From Nemertoderma westbladi (Eukaryota > Xenacoelomorpha > Nemertodermatida > Nemertodermatidae), in the NCBI GenBank assembly GCA_032718475.1, contig JAUCBJ010008397.1:1-50816 (forward strand): 50,816 bases of DNA. Direction: 5' to 3'. The notes beneath the pieces are model-generated. The model made no database searches and had not been told where the DNA came from. It saw only the letters and a program-made list of their open reading frames with translations. Below, in pieces: positions 32,706 to 44,431 of this stretch. How positions within the stretch are numbered: position 1 is the stretch's first letter; each line of letters starts with the position of its first letter. Made by a program: the position numbers and the translations under genes.

Positions 32706-33976
32706 TCCACGAAGCTAAGGAAAATCAACTACTTTCGCTAAGAAAGATTTTCCTTAGCTGAGATGGTCTATTCATAGTGGGCTATTTTACTTGTGTGAGG
32801 CAGATTTGGGGTTTTTTGATAGGCGAAAAAACTAGCCTTTAAAAGTACCCTGAAATTTTGCATGTATATACTACTCGACGAGGCGCATCTTTTGGGCCGG
32901 GTCTCATATCCAGGAAAAATCTGGTTTCCATGGCAACGGACTTCAAAAAAAGTCTATGTATTTCAAGTCAATATTTATAACTCTATTTGTAGGAAAACTA
33001 TAATAGATATAAACTTGGGGTTTCGCAACACAACTATAAGGTCCATAGCAGATCCGATTGAGGCTAAATAGAAAATCCAGTTACCTTGGCAACCGGGATA
33101 AACAGATGTTAAAATTTATAAAATGTTAATTTGAAGCCTAAGGGCAAGGTGTTATGACTTGGGACCAACCCCTACCCCCACTATATAACTTATTCTGCAT
33201 CCGAATTACATTGTTCTATTTTTCAGTTACCATGACAACCGCTGAAAACATATGTTTTTATTCAAAACTTATTCATTTGGACATAGACTTCACGATAAAA
33301 TTTTACAAAACTGGGAATGTGTTATCTGGACCACTAGTTGGAACTTTTAGTGAAACTTAAATTATTCCAGAAATTTAGTTACCATGGTAACTGTAGTTTA
33401 TTAAACTCTATATCATTCAAATCTATATTGATAACTCTATTTGTAGCAAAACTGTAATATATATAAACTTGGGGTTTTGCAACTCATCTATAAGATCCAT
33501 ATCCAAGCCGTTTGAGGTTAATTAGAAAATACAGTTACCATAGCAACAAGTCTAAACAGATGTTAAAATTTATAACATGATAATTTGAAGCACAAGTTAA
33601 TAGTATTATGACTTGGGACTAACCCCTACCCCCACTATATGACTTATTCTGCATCCGAATTACATTGTTCTATTTTTCAGTTTCCATGACAACCACTGCA
33701 AACAGATGCATTTTGATAGAAAATCGGTAATTTGGACATAAACTACAATATTTTCTGAAACTCAGTATATATATGTGTTATCTGAACCACAATTTGTACT
33801 GAATTTTTTTTCAAAGGTTAAAGCAACAGTTCCAGAGAACTCTAGTTTCCATGGGAATAGAAGTTAATTATTGACAATTGCTACTAAACGAGGCTAAGCA
33901 ACGAACCAAAGTGTGGCCGTTTGTTTAATTTTCCTTAGCTTCGTGGTTGCATTTCCTTTAGGAAATGCCTTTCTCG
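32706..33976 (+). mobile_element. RC17: rolling-circle element, counterpart of RC12
   Basis: 1271 bp at offset 9393 from RC12. It follows the CTAG of RC16 after a single T. Confidence 0.8.
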
Positions 33977-34119
33977 TTATCTGGACCATTAGTTGGAACT
34001 TTTAGTGAAACTTAAATTATTCCAGAAATTTAGTTACCATGGTAACTGTAGTTTATTAAACTCTATATCATTCAAATTTTTAGTTTCCATGACAACCACT
34101 GCAAACAGATGCATTTTGA
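33977..34119 (+). mobile_element. Internal RC fragment, duplicate of 24584-24726
   Basis: Same internal deletion junction as the first copy, so it arose by block duplication. Confidence 0.7.
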
Positions 34120-34844
34120 TCCACGAAGCTAAGGAAAATCAACTACTTTCGCTAAGAAAGATTTTCCTTAGCTGAGATGGTCTATTCATAGTGGGCTATT
34201 TTACTTGTATGGGGCAGATTTGGTGTTTTTTTATTCCGGAAAAAACTAGCCTTTAAAAGTACCCTGAAATTTTGCATGTATATACAACTCATCAAGGCGC
34301 GTCGTGTGGGATGGGTCTCATATTCAGGAAAAATCTGGTTTCCATGGCAACGGACTTCAAAAAAGTCTATGTATTTCAAGTCAATATTTATAACTCTATT
34401 TGTAGGAAAACTATAATAGATATAAACTTGGGGTTTCGCAACACAACTATAAGGTCCATAGCAGATCCGATTGAGGCTAAATAGAAAATCCAGTTACCTT
34501 GGCAACCGGGATAAACAGATGTTAAAACTTATAAAATGTTGATTTGAGGCCTAAGGGCAAGGTGTTATGACTTGGGACCAACCCCTACCCTCACTATATA
34601 ACTTATTCTGCATCCGAATTACATTGTTCTATTTTTCAGTTACCATGACAACCGCTGAAAACAGATGTTTTTATTCAAAACTTATTCATTTGAACATAGA
34701 CTTCACGATAAAATTTTACAAAACTGGGTATGTGTTATCTGGACCACTAGTTGGAACTTTTAGTGAAACTTAAATTATTCCAGAAATTTAGTTACCATGG
34801 TAACTGTAGTTTATTAAACTCTATATCATTCAAATCTATATTGA
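34120..34844 (+). mobile_element. RC18: 3'-truncated element, duplicate of RC13
   Basis: Same leader variants and same truncation at CTATATTGA. Confidence 0.75.
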
Positions 34845-36096
34845 TCCACGAAGCTAAGGAAAATCAACTACTTTCGCTAAGAAAGATTTTCCTTAGCTGA
34901 GATGGTCTATTCATAGTGGGCCCTTTTACTTGTATGGAGCAGATTTGGGGTTTTTTGACCGGTGAAAAAACTAGCCTTTAAAAGTACCCTGAATTTTTGC
35001 ATGTATATACTACTCGTCGAGGCGCATCTTTTGGGCTGGGTCTCATATCCAGGAAAAATCTGGTTTCCATGGAAACGAACATAGAAAAACGTCTATGTAT
35101 TTAAAGTCAATATTTATAACTCTATTTGTAGGAAAACTATAATAGATATAAACTTGGGGTTTCTCAACTCAACTATAAGGTCCATAGCAGAGCCGATTGA
35201 GGTTAAATAGAAAATCCAGTTACCTTGGCAACCGGGCTAAACAGATGTTAAAATTTATAAAATGTTAATTTGAAGCCTAAGGTTAAGGTGTTATGACTTG
35301 GGACCAACCCCTACCCCCACTATATTACTTATTCTGCGTCCGAATTTCATTGTTCTATTTTGCAGTTACCATGACAACCGCTGAAAACAGATGTTTTTAT
35401 ATAAAAATTACTCATTTGGACATAGACTTCGCGATAAAATGTTACGAAACTGGGAATGTGTTATCTGTACCATTAGTTGGAACTTTTAGTGAAACTGAAA
35501 ACATTCCAGAAATATATAGTTACCATGGTAACTGATGTTTATTCAAGTCTATATTCATAACTCTATTTGTAGCAGAACTGTAATATATATAAACGTGGGG
35601 TTTTGCAACTCATATAAGGTCCATATCCAAGCCGTTCGAGGTTAATTAGAAAATCCAGTTACCATAGCAATAAGACTAAACAGATGTTAAAATTTATAAA
35701 ATGATAATTTGAAGCACAAGTTAATAGTATTATGACTTGGGACCAACACCTACCCCCACTATATGACTTATTCTGCATCCGAATTACATTGTTCTATTTT
35801 TCAGTTTCCATGACAACCACTGCAAACAGATGCATTTTGATAGAAAATCGGTAATTTGGACCTAAACTACAATATTTTCTGAAACTTGGTATATGTGTTA
35901 TCTGAACCACAATCTGTACTGAATTTTTTTTCAAAGGTTAAAGCAACAGTTCCAGAGAACTCTAGTTTCCATGGGAATAGAAGTTAATTATTGACAATTG
36001 CTACTTAACGAGGCTAAGCAACGAAGCAAAGTGTGGCCGTTTTTTTAATTTTCCTTAGCTTCGTGGTTGCATTTCCTTTAGGAAATGCCTTTCTCG
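34845..36096 (+). mobile_element. RC19: full-length element, duplicate of RC14 without RC15
   Basis: 1252 bp, CTCG at 36093-36096. It contains the uninterrupted GCACAAGTTAATAGTATT at 35714-35731, the empty site for RC15. Confidence 0.85.
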
Positions 36097-36117
36097 TATA
36101 CATGCAAAATTTCAGGG
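36097..36117 (-). mobile_element. RC-H fragment left of RC20
   Basis: Inverse of the leader stretch CCCTGAAATTTTGCATG. Joined to 37385 it restores the leader (TTCAGGG followed by TACTTTTAAAGG), so RC20 sits inside RC-H between G and T. Confidence 0.7.
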
Positions 36118-37384
36118 TCCACGAAGCTAAGGAAAATCAACTACTTTCGCTAAGAAAGATTTTCCTTAGCTGAGATGGTCTATTCATAGTGGGCTATTTT
36201 ACTTGTGTGAGGCAGATTTGGTTTTTTTTGATAGGTGAAAAAACTAGCCTTTAAAAGTACCCTGAAATTTTGCATGTATATACTACTCGTCGAGGCGCAT
36301 CTTTTGGGCTGGGTCTCATATCCAGGAAAAATCTGGTTTCCGTGGCAACGGACTTAGAAAAAAGTCTATGTATTTCAAGTCAATATTTAAAACTCTATTT
36401 GTAGGAAAACTATAATAGATATAAACTTGGGGTTTCTCAACACAACTATAAGGTCCATAGCAGAGCCGATTGAGGTTAAATAGAAAATCCAGTTACCTTG
36501 GCAACCGGGCTAGACAGATGTTAAAATTTATAAAATGTTAATTTGAAGCCTAAGGTTAAGGTGTTATGACTTGGGACCAACCCCTACCCCCACTATATAA
36601 CTTATTCTGCATCCGAATTACATTGTTCTATTTTTCAGTTACCATGACAACCGCTGAAAACAGATGTTTTTATTCAAAACTTATTCATTTGGACATAGAC
36701 TTCACGATAAAATTTTACAAAACTGGGTATGTGTTATCTGGACCACGAGTTGGAACTTTTAGTGAAACTTAAATTATTCCAGAAATTTAGTTACCATGGT
36801 AACTGTAGTTTATTAAACTCTATATCATTCAAATCTATATTGATAACTCTATTTGTAGCAAAACTGTAATATATATAAACTTGGGGTTTTGCAACTCATC
36901 TATAAGATCCATATCCAAGCCGTTTGAGGTTAATTAGAAAATACAGTTACCATAGCAACAAGTCTAAACAGATGTTAAAATTTATAAAATGATAATTTGA
37001 AGCACAAGTTAATAGTATTATGACTTGGGACTAACCCCTACCCCCACAATATGACTTATTCTGCATCCGAATTACATTGTTCTATTTTTCAGTTTCCATG
37101 ACAACCACTGCAAACAGATGCAATTTGATAGAAAATCGGTAATCTGGACATAAACTACAATATTTTCTGAAACTCAGTATATGTGTTATCTGAACCACAA
37201 TCTGTACTGAATTTTAATTCAAAGGTTAAAGCAACAGTTCCAGAGAACTCTAGTTTCCATGGGAATAGAAGTTAATTATTGACAATTGCTACTAAGCGAG
37301 GCTAAGCAACGAACCAAAGTGTGGCCGTTTGTTTAATTTTCCTTAGCTTCGTGGTTGCATTTCCTTTAGGAAATGCCTTTCTCG
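36118..37384 (+). mobile_element. RC20: full-length rolling-circle element
   Basis: 1267 bp, CTCG at 37381-37384, inserted in the minus-strand element RC-H. Its 5' part is the source of the 5' part of RC16. Confidence 0.8.
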
Positions 37385-37526
37385 TACTTTTAAAGGCTAG
37401 TTTTTTCCCCGACCAAAAAAAACCAAATCTGCCCCACACAAGTAAAATAGCCCACTATGAATAGACCATCTCAGCTAAGGAAAATCTTTCTTAGCGAAAG
37501 TAGTTGATTTTCCTTAGCTTCGTGGA
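37385..37526 (-). mobile_element. RC-H 5' end, inserted in LINE-2
   Basis: Inverse of the first 142 bp of the leader with its hairpin. The TC start is at 37526-37525. On its 5' side LINE-2 coding sequence begins at once (TTCTGAAAG on minus). Its 3' end is not found in the window. Confidence 0.75.
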
Positions 37527-37617
37527 CTTTCAGAAGTCTTACCGTAGTGAATGGATAGCTTATTATCAACCAACCACTCATTACTGGATTCTAGAACTGC
37601 ACTTAACTTTTGGGAAA
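37527..37617 (-). pseudogene. LINE-2 reverse transcriptase, downstream piece between RC-H and RC21
   Basis: Open frame on minus with LESSNEWLVDNKLSIHYGKT, the conserved W-LVDNKLSxxxGKT stretch that follows the YADD box in CR1/Jockey-type reverse transcriptases. It continues in frame from 38892 when RC21 is removed. Confidence 0.75.
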
Positions 37618-38891
37618 TCCACGAAGTTAAGGAAAATCAACTACTTTCGCTAAGAAAGATTTTCCTTAGCTGAGATGGTCTATTCATAGTGGGCTATTTT
37701 ACTTGTGTGAGGCAGATTTGGTTTTTTTTGACCGGTGAAAAAACTAGCCTTTAAAAGTACCCTGAAATTTTGCATGTATATACTACTCATCAAGGCGCGT
37801 CGTGTGGGATGGGTCTAATATCCAGGAAAAATCTGGTTTCCATGGCAACGGACTTAGAAAAAAGTCTATGTATTTCAAGTCAATATTTATAACTCTATTT
37901 GTAGGAAAACTATAATAGATATAAACTTGGGGTTTCTCAACTCAACTATAAGGTCCATAGCAGAGCCGATTGAGGTTCAATAGAAAATCCAGTTGCCTTG
38001 GCAACCGGGCTAAATGGATGTTAAAATTTATAAAATGTTAATTTGAAGCATAAGGTTAATGTGTGATGACTTGGGACCAACCCCTACCCCCACTATATGA
38101 CTTATTCTGCGTCCGAATTTCATTGTTTAATTTTGCAGTTACCATGACAACCGCTGAAAACAGATGTTTTTATACAAAAATAACTCATTTGGACATAGAC
38201 TTCATGATAAAATTTTACGAAACTGAATATGTGTTATCTGGACCACTAGTTGGAACTTTTAGTGAAACTCAAAACATTCCAGAAATATCTTGTTACCATG
38301 GTAACTGGAGTTTATTAAAGTCTATATCATTCAAGTCTAAATTCAATACTCTATTTGTAGCAAAATAATGTAATAAATATAAATTTGGGGTTTTGCAACA
38401 TCATCTGTAAGGTCCATATACAATCCATTCGAGGTTAATTACACAATCCAATTACCATAGCAACAAGACTAAACAGATGTTAAAATTTCTAAAATGATAA
38501 TTTGAAACACAAGTTAATAGTATTATGACTTGGGACCAAGACCTACCCCCATTATATGACTTATTCTGCATCCGAATTACATTGTTCTATTTTTCAGTTT
38601 CCATGACAACCACTGCAAACAGATGCATTATGATAGAAAATCGGTAATTTGGACATAAACTATGTACAATATTTTCTGAAACTTGGTATGTGTTATCTGA
38701 ACCACAATCTGGACTGAATCTTTTTTCAAAGGTAAAACCAACAGTTCCAGAGAATTCTAGTTTCCATGGGAATAGAAGTTATTTATTGGCAAATGCTACT
38801 AAACTAGGCTAAGCAACAAACCAAATTGTGGCCCTTTGTTTAATTTTCCTTAGCTTCGTGGTTGCATTTCCTTTAGGAAATGCCTTTCTAG
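37618..38891 (+). mobile_element. RC21: full-length element inserted in LINE-2 coding sequence
   Basis: 1274 bp. TC start with one subterminal variant (CCACGAAGTTAAGG), CTAG end at 38888-38891. Removing it joins the LINE-2 frame across GATCCTATCCATA and TTTCCCAAAAG (minus) with no base gained or lost. It is inserted between A and T. Confidence 0.85.
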
Positions 38892-40115
38892 TATGGATAG
38901 GATCTTTATGGGAGAAAATAAGCGCACTGTCGTCGGCATATAAAATGAGTTTAAAATCGGGATCTATACAACTTATCATATCATTTACATAGCATACAAA
39001 AAGCAGAGGACCTAATATACTACCTTGCGGTACACCACAGGTAATCTCTTGTACAGTAGACTGCGATTTGCTAATGACTACAGTTTGACCTCTGTCTGAC
39101 AGGTACGACTTGAACCAGTCTATAGAACCTACACCCATCAGGCCTAACTTACCAAGCAGAATTTCGTGATCTACAGTATCGAAAGCCTTTTGTAGGTCCA
39201 ACATTACCATACCGGTATATAAACCCTTTGTGTTATTACATCTAATTGTACCAGTTAAGTTAATAAGGCAGGTGTCTGTAGAATATGATTTACGAAAACC
39301 GGACTGAAGTTCATAGATCAGATTTAGCCTACTAAGATGTGCTTCCAGCTGTAGAAAAACAGAACGTTCTAGAATTTTAGATACAATACTTAAGATACTA
39401 ACAGGTCTGTAATTACAGGGTTCTACTTTACACAGACTTTCTACTTTTTATACAGAGGAACAACCTTAGCTAATTTCAGTTCGTCTGGTACTACATTATC
39501 TACGATAAAGTAATTAATTATAAAAGTAATAGGCACTTTAAGTACTTCAGCACCATCCTTAAGAAAACGGGCAGGTATTAGGTCTAGAGCGGTACTTTTT
39601 GAGACTGATAGGCTAAGTAGATTTTGAAAAACGAAATCCTCAGAAATGGGTTTTAAAAATAACTTTTCTGAATTTTGTAACTTTTCTAAATAAAAATTAT
39701 TTAGAGTTTCGGACCCTATACTATATTTATTACTTGATAACGGTCACTTCTTAACTAAATTAGAGGCAAAGTATGATCATGAATCAGCTCACCGTTATCT
39801 TGCAGAACAATATTCGATTTAGATTTAAGGTTTTTATAACCTAAAGATTTTAGGGTAGACCATAGACTTTTGATTATCTTTATTCTCACTTATTTTGTTG
39901 TACAAATATTCAGATTTAGCTTTTTTTATTTCCCGTTGGACAAGGTTTCTATATTTGCAGTAATTATTATAATCAGCTAAAACACGGTATTTCCTAAATT
40001 TATATTTATATTTATATTTATATTATTATTTTTTTTATTTTTTTATTTTTAGTTATCTCTTCCTCTGATATTACTAAGAATACCCGAGCTCATCCAGGGC
40101 TCAGTGCGTTGTTTA
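38892..40115 (-). pseudogene. LINE-2: degenerate non-LTR retrotransposon (CR1/Jockey-like) linker and reverse transcriptase
   Basis: Order on minus: a linker with EPWMSSGILSNIRGRDN (about 40110-40060), a microsatellite expansion, then FRKYRVLADYNNYCKYR (about 39990-39930). Next come PISEDFVFQNLLSLSVSK and AKVVPLYKK, ending at an in-frame TAG near 39450. After a frame change come [19 protein letters not shown], motif [15 protein letters not shown], motif [14 protein letters not shown] and motif [14 protein letters not shown]. The YADD box and most motifs are intact, but the stop, frameshift, microsatellite and RC insertions make it dead. It differs clearly from LINE-1. Confidence 0.8.
40000..40072. 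repeat. Microsatellite-like expansion inside LINE-2
   Basis: Runs of TATATT followed by T-rich tracts. The related LINE-2 fragment at 41805-41965 has only a short, coding TATACAAATAG stretch here, so the tract was added or expanded inside the LINE. Confidence 0.65.
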
Positions 40116-40803
40116 AGACTAATTTATTTAATTGGTACTACAGTATTAAGTGCCTTATGATTCTAATTTTGTTTGCAAGTAATATTCCAAGATTTCAGTC
40201 TTTTTTACTTTTAAATGCATTAAATATAACGATTTTAACAAAAATAGTTATAGTATTGGAATTATGTCACATATTTGGTAGGAAACTATGTATAGGGATA
40301 TAGGTTGTTTCAAAAAAATTATTAGATTTTTTACAATGATTACTCAAAAAACATTAAAACCCTTAACCTTTTATATTAAACCATGTAAATAATTTGCAAC
40401 GAAGTACTGTAGCTGTGAAAGTATGCTTGAAAAAAAACAAGAGTCAAGTGCTTGAAATGGATCGGAAAAAAAATGACATATATACATTAGGGTGTATCAT
40501 AAAACCATATTTTTCAAAACAATTGTTATGGGTACCTAAAATATATTGCAGGACCTGGAATTGAACATAAATCAACAAGAATTACTTCAAGTAGTGCTTG
40601 CCTTTGCTTGCTTGCCACTGCTCAACCGAAAAATTTTATTTATCGATAGAATTGAAATAAGAAAAAAACATGAGAGCATTTGATAGTAATTTATTACCAA
40701 CAAACATAATTATTACAATTCACATAATCACAAAATCAGACAATTTGTGATGTCTCTGTTGAATTAGAAAAACCTACTAAGAAATCTTAATATGTCTCAG
40801 CAC
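40116..40803. other. AT-rich region without recognised genes
   Basis: Short open frames only. A local TTGCTTGC repeat is at 40604-40618. Nothing was identified. Confidence 0.4.
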
Positions 40804-41640
40804 ATTAGATTTTCCAATCGTTCTTCGAGCCAAAGGAAGGGACAAGGCCTCTCGACATCAACGTTGCTCTGATAAATCCATCCCGTCTCAATTCTCCGTA
40901 CATGGACTTTGATGCTTCTGTTACAAGTTTTACATGTCTTTCGACGGCTTGAGTATGACAAGGCCATGACTCAAAGTTGAATGATGTATTACCGTCCAGT
41001 GCTCCTTTGATCTCATCATCAGTATATTCTCGGGTAACTGGAGGTTCAAGTCTCAGAAAGTGACTCCAATCTAGCAAACCATAATACTCATTTGCATCGA
41101 GCTCTAACTGGGGTAAATGAAAAGTACGAACATCAGATTCAATAGATCTAGCCTCACTTCTGGCCACCATGATTTTCCTAACACCAAGATCTCTTACTGC
41201 TTGACTTTCATCTTTGAGCATAGCTAAGATAATATTTTCAGGATGAGCAAAATATCCGTTTCTCCGTATAACAGGATCTTTACCCGTTGGTCACATTTCC
41301 GAGAAAGCTGGATTAATAAGAAGAAATGCTTGGACCCATTCCATGATTCTGGATTTCTCTTCACATTAAACCAAACAGGAGCAAAACTTGCATTATGTAT
41401 TGAGCGATAGTTAAAAGTTCATCAGATGGATGTTTGTAGCAACATAGAGCCGTAGAATTCTGTTAGCTATTGTTAGCCATCTGGAGTGGCTGAGATTGCC
41501 AGGGAATTTAGAAGCCAATTCAGGACTTATAGATCCACTTTGTACAGCTAAACATATCTCATACAAGTATCGTTGATCTTTACTAATGTCGTCAAAATTT
41601 GAGAAATTAGACAAATTCCCCTGAATGATTGTAAACTTAG
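40804..41640 (-). pseudogene. Broken gene of an uncharacterised multicopy invertebrate family
   Basis: The downstream frame (about 41290-40805) reads DPVIRRNGYFAHPENIILAM, then LLDWSHF, then WPCHTQAVERHVKLVTEAS and RRDGFIRATLMSRGLVPSF. The upstream frame (41614-41411) reads DQRYLYEICLAVQSG, PGNLSHSRWLTIANRILRLY. I recognise both as parts of one uncharacterised protein type found in many copies in invertebrate genomes, with the hallmark PCHTQAVERxVKLVTEAS. Frames change between 41290 and 41411, and there are stops (TGA upstream of DPVIRR, stop after LMNF). Function is unknown; a transposon link is possible but cannot be shown here. Confidence 0.6.
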
Positions 41641-41804
41641 TAACTGGAAGAATCTCACATTTAGAAGTGGAGTGTAGTTTCGATCCGACTTAGGAGGATC
41701 AAATATAACAGAAGGATCAATTTCTTCATCTGCAGATACTTCAGAAGATCGATTTCTTTATCTATGCTGCAACATGGAGCTTCATCTTGTCGAAAAGTCT
41801 TTGC
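41641..41804. other. Spacer, possible upstream remnant of the preceding pseudogene
   Basis: No convincing frame. It contains an imperfect internal repeat around ATCAATTTCTTCATCTGCAG and ATCGATTTCTTTATCTATG. Confidence 0.35.
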
Positions 41805-41965
41805 TTTTTTTATTTCCCGTTGGACAAGGTTTCAATATTTGCAGTAATTATTATAATCAGCTAAAACACGGTATTTCCTAAATTTATACAAATAGTCATC
41901 TCTTTCTCTGATATTACTAAGAATACTACTAGGATCGGCATGCTGCATTGCAGCTGCATTTTTAA
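41805..41965 (-). mobile_element. LINE-2-type fragment
   Basis: Encodes on minus NIRERDDYLYKFRKYRVLAD and NNYCKY, the intact version of the linker interrupted at 40000-40072. Only about 160 bp is left, and it abuts the 3' end of LINE-3. Confidence 0.7.
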
Positions 41966-43853
41966 GAATGCTGTGCCGGCTTGTCAACAAAATTGCACCG
42001 CCACAACTCCCTATCACCCATGACATTTGCTAGATCATCCGCATCTTTAAGGCCAGTGTCCTTTAAGATGCGTCTCAAGAAAGTCATGGGCTGTCCACCA
42101 TGCTTATTCACTCCATGAGGCTGCCAAAGTACAAGATTATGCACTGGCTGGTCCTCACGGCGAAAGCAATGTCCTGCAAAGCGGAGGCGATTTTGTTCTA
42201 GTGTCAAGCTTGGGGGAACCAATGAGACACCTCCAATGTTATATAGTGTCTGGTTGGAGATGTGTGCATTGTACTTGACACAATGAACCCGGCGTAGCAT
42301 TCTTGTGAATGTGCCATCCAGAGATTTGGTGTCCTCAGCAGTTAGAGCCCAGCATGGACTCCGGTAGAGGAGTACTGGAACTACTGCTGCTCTAAATAAT
42401 CGGACCTTAAGTTTCCGATTAATTCAAGGTGACTTCCAAATCCTGGAAAGCCTATTCAAGGCTGCCCATGCCTTTCCCTTACGTATTCGAAGGTCCTCAC
42501 CTGACTTCCGGATCCATGATCCCAGGTAACAGAAGTCGTCCACATGCTCAAGCATACCATCCTTTGAGCTTATGCTAATCCGATCAGAGACTTGAGGGAC
42601 TTTCAAAGTTAACTGTGAGAATTTTGGTCTTTCTGGAGTTAATAAAAAGACCAACACTAGAAGCTGCATGTTCTAATGAGCTGAGGAGCCGTTGGGCTCC
42701 CTCTAATGATTCTGAGAGTACTCCTAAGTCATCAGCAAAGTCTAGATCAGTTAGGTACTTGGCAGGATTTCCTCGACTTCTGGAGCCAGTAGGTGGAGTT
42801 ATCATCACCCCCATCATCATTATGAGGATGTAAGGACATGCGTAGAACATAGTCAACCACAATAATGAACAAGAATGGTGCAAGTGTGTCTCCTTGGAGG
42901 ACGCCCCATAACACTTCAAATGGTTCTGTGTCACCGTCAACAGTAGACACAAATGTTGTCGAACCATCGTATACTGATCTGATAGCTGCAATAATTTCAT
43001 CAGGAATCCCATATAATGAAAGTATGCTGAACATACGTGACCGAGAGACTGAATCAAAGGCCTTGAAGAAGTCAACAAAGATAACAGCCAGATGCCTGTC
43101 TTTCTTTTTTGATAATTCTTCAATTATCCTTCGAAGTGCCAAAATGGGCTCCATGGTCCCACGACCTTTACGGAACCCATTCTGATTTCCAAGGAGCAGT
43201 CTCTCAATGGGATCTCTGATGCGATTTAATAGAATCCTATTGTATAGCTTTGCAGCAATCGAGATCAATGAGATTCCCCGAAAAGAACCATAGAGTGTTA
43301 GGTTGCCCTTCTTGGGAACTGGCACCAACTTATTTGTTTTCATTTCTTGTGGGACTCTTGTTGTTCGGTACATGTCTACTATGATGGGATAGATGAGCTT
43401 TAAACACTCAGGTATTTTAAAGACCTCAGGGGGAACACCATCTACTCCACTGGCACGATTGGTCTTAATGCTCTTTGCAGCAGCCTTCACTTCTGCAAAG
43501 GAGATATCGCCAATGGGAATATCTGGGAGTACAGACTCAGACACTTTTACTTCTATAAAGTTGTCAGGCAATACCCTGTCATTATTGAGGAGCTTTTCAA
43601 AGTGGGCTTTCCAACCATTGAGGCAATCGGCTGGTGATTCAGCCTTAACCTTGGTGGTTGGTTGGCTTTTCCGCCCAGTAAGCAGATTGATCGATTTCCA
43701 TGCCTGGGATGATTGCCTGCTGTCGTCAGCATCATTGATGGCATCAACCTGTTGGTTTATTAGCTCCTGTAGATTAACAGAGTACTGCCTGTTCAGGGAC
43801 CTAGATGCAGCCTTAACTGCATTCTTGGCCGCTGTAGTCTGTTTGAGTTAGTC
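41966..43853 (-). pseudogene. LINE-3: RTE-like non-LTR retrotransposon, 5'-truncated
   Basis: Coding on minus from 43850. A pre-RT region (AWKSINLLTGRKSQ, GWKAHFEKLL) leads to SIKTNRASGVDGVPPEVFK, LVPVPKKGNLTLYGSFRGIS, QNGFRKGRGTMEPILALRR, motif A VIFVDFFKAFDSV, and motif B WGVLQGDTLAPFLFIIV. A frameshift near 42820 follows, then motif C DLDFADDLGVLSESLE, another shift near 42620, and VDDFCYLGSWI. A shift near 42425 precedes the C-terminal LRFAGHCFRREDQPVHNLVL. The set GVLQGDTLAPFLF with GHCFRxxDQPVxxLVLW is typical of RTE-type elements in marine invertebrates. It is joined at 43853/43854 to the truncated CxC gene copy. Confidence 0.8.
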
Positions 43854-44431
43854 TATAACTGACTGGCGTGACTGCTGTGGATATGACTCAGACAACATGA
43901 CCCAGTCACGACAAAAGTGTGCACAGAAAAAACAATTACCAGCTGTGCAAAGCTGCAAACAATACCACCAACCACTGACTCCTTGTCAGAGAACGTGAAA
44001 AGGGCCCATTTGAAAGTAATGGTGTGGAAGAACACAATGCAGAACACAGTTAGACCACCTAGTGTAGATCCCAGAAAATATGGGTGGAGAATAGCTAACA
44101 ATCAACTTTCCCCGATTGCAATCCCTGAGGGCATACCACCAGCTCCGGAATGCATTTTGCAATTAATTCGGTGTACCTGTTCAGTTCATCCAAAATCCCA
44201 TGTAAAATCCAGAAAAAACCAACCCGATTTCACAGAATTTTGCAACTGCACTAAAGATTAATGCGCAAACTTTTCTTAATTTCATATTGTATTATAATCA
44301 AACAATTAATAATATAAAATGCATAGTCTCCATATTCGCCATGCATTAACTAAATTTTGTATATTTAGCATTAAAAATGTGTTATAAACAAGCGGGAGAC
44401 AAATTATTTATATATACATTTTAAGGTAATA
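43854..44431 (+). repeat. 578-bp duplicated segment (copy 2 of 3539-4116) with CxC gene 3' part
   Basis: Includes the frame at 43917-44261 with PPTTDSLSENVKRAHLKV, DPRKYGW and ILQLIRCTC. Upstream gene sequence is missing, replaced by LINE-3. The right side runs on into AATTTCTG, the sequence into which RC-A is inserted in copy 1. Confidence 0.85.

Noticed and set aside
4117-38891. CRISPR-like or simple satellite array
   Set aside because: Repeats are about 154 bp and diverged, bounded by element termini and nested insertions; no short repeats with unique spacers.
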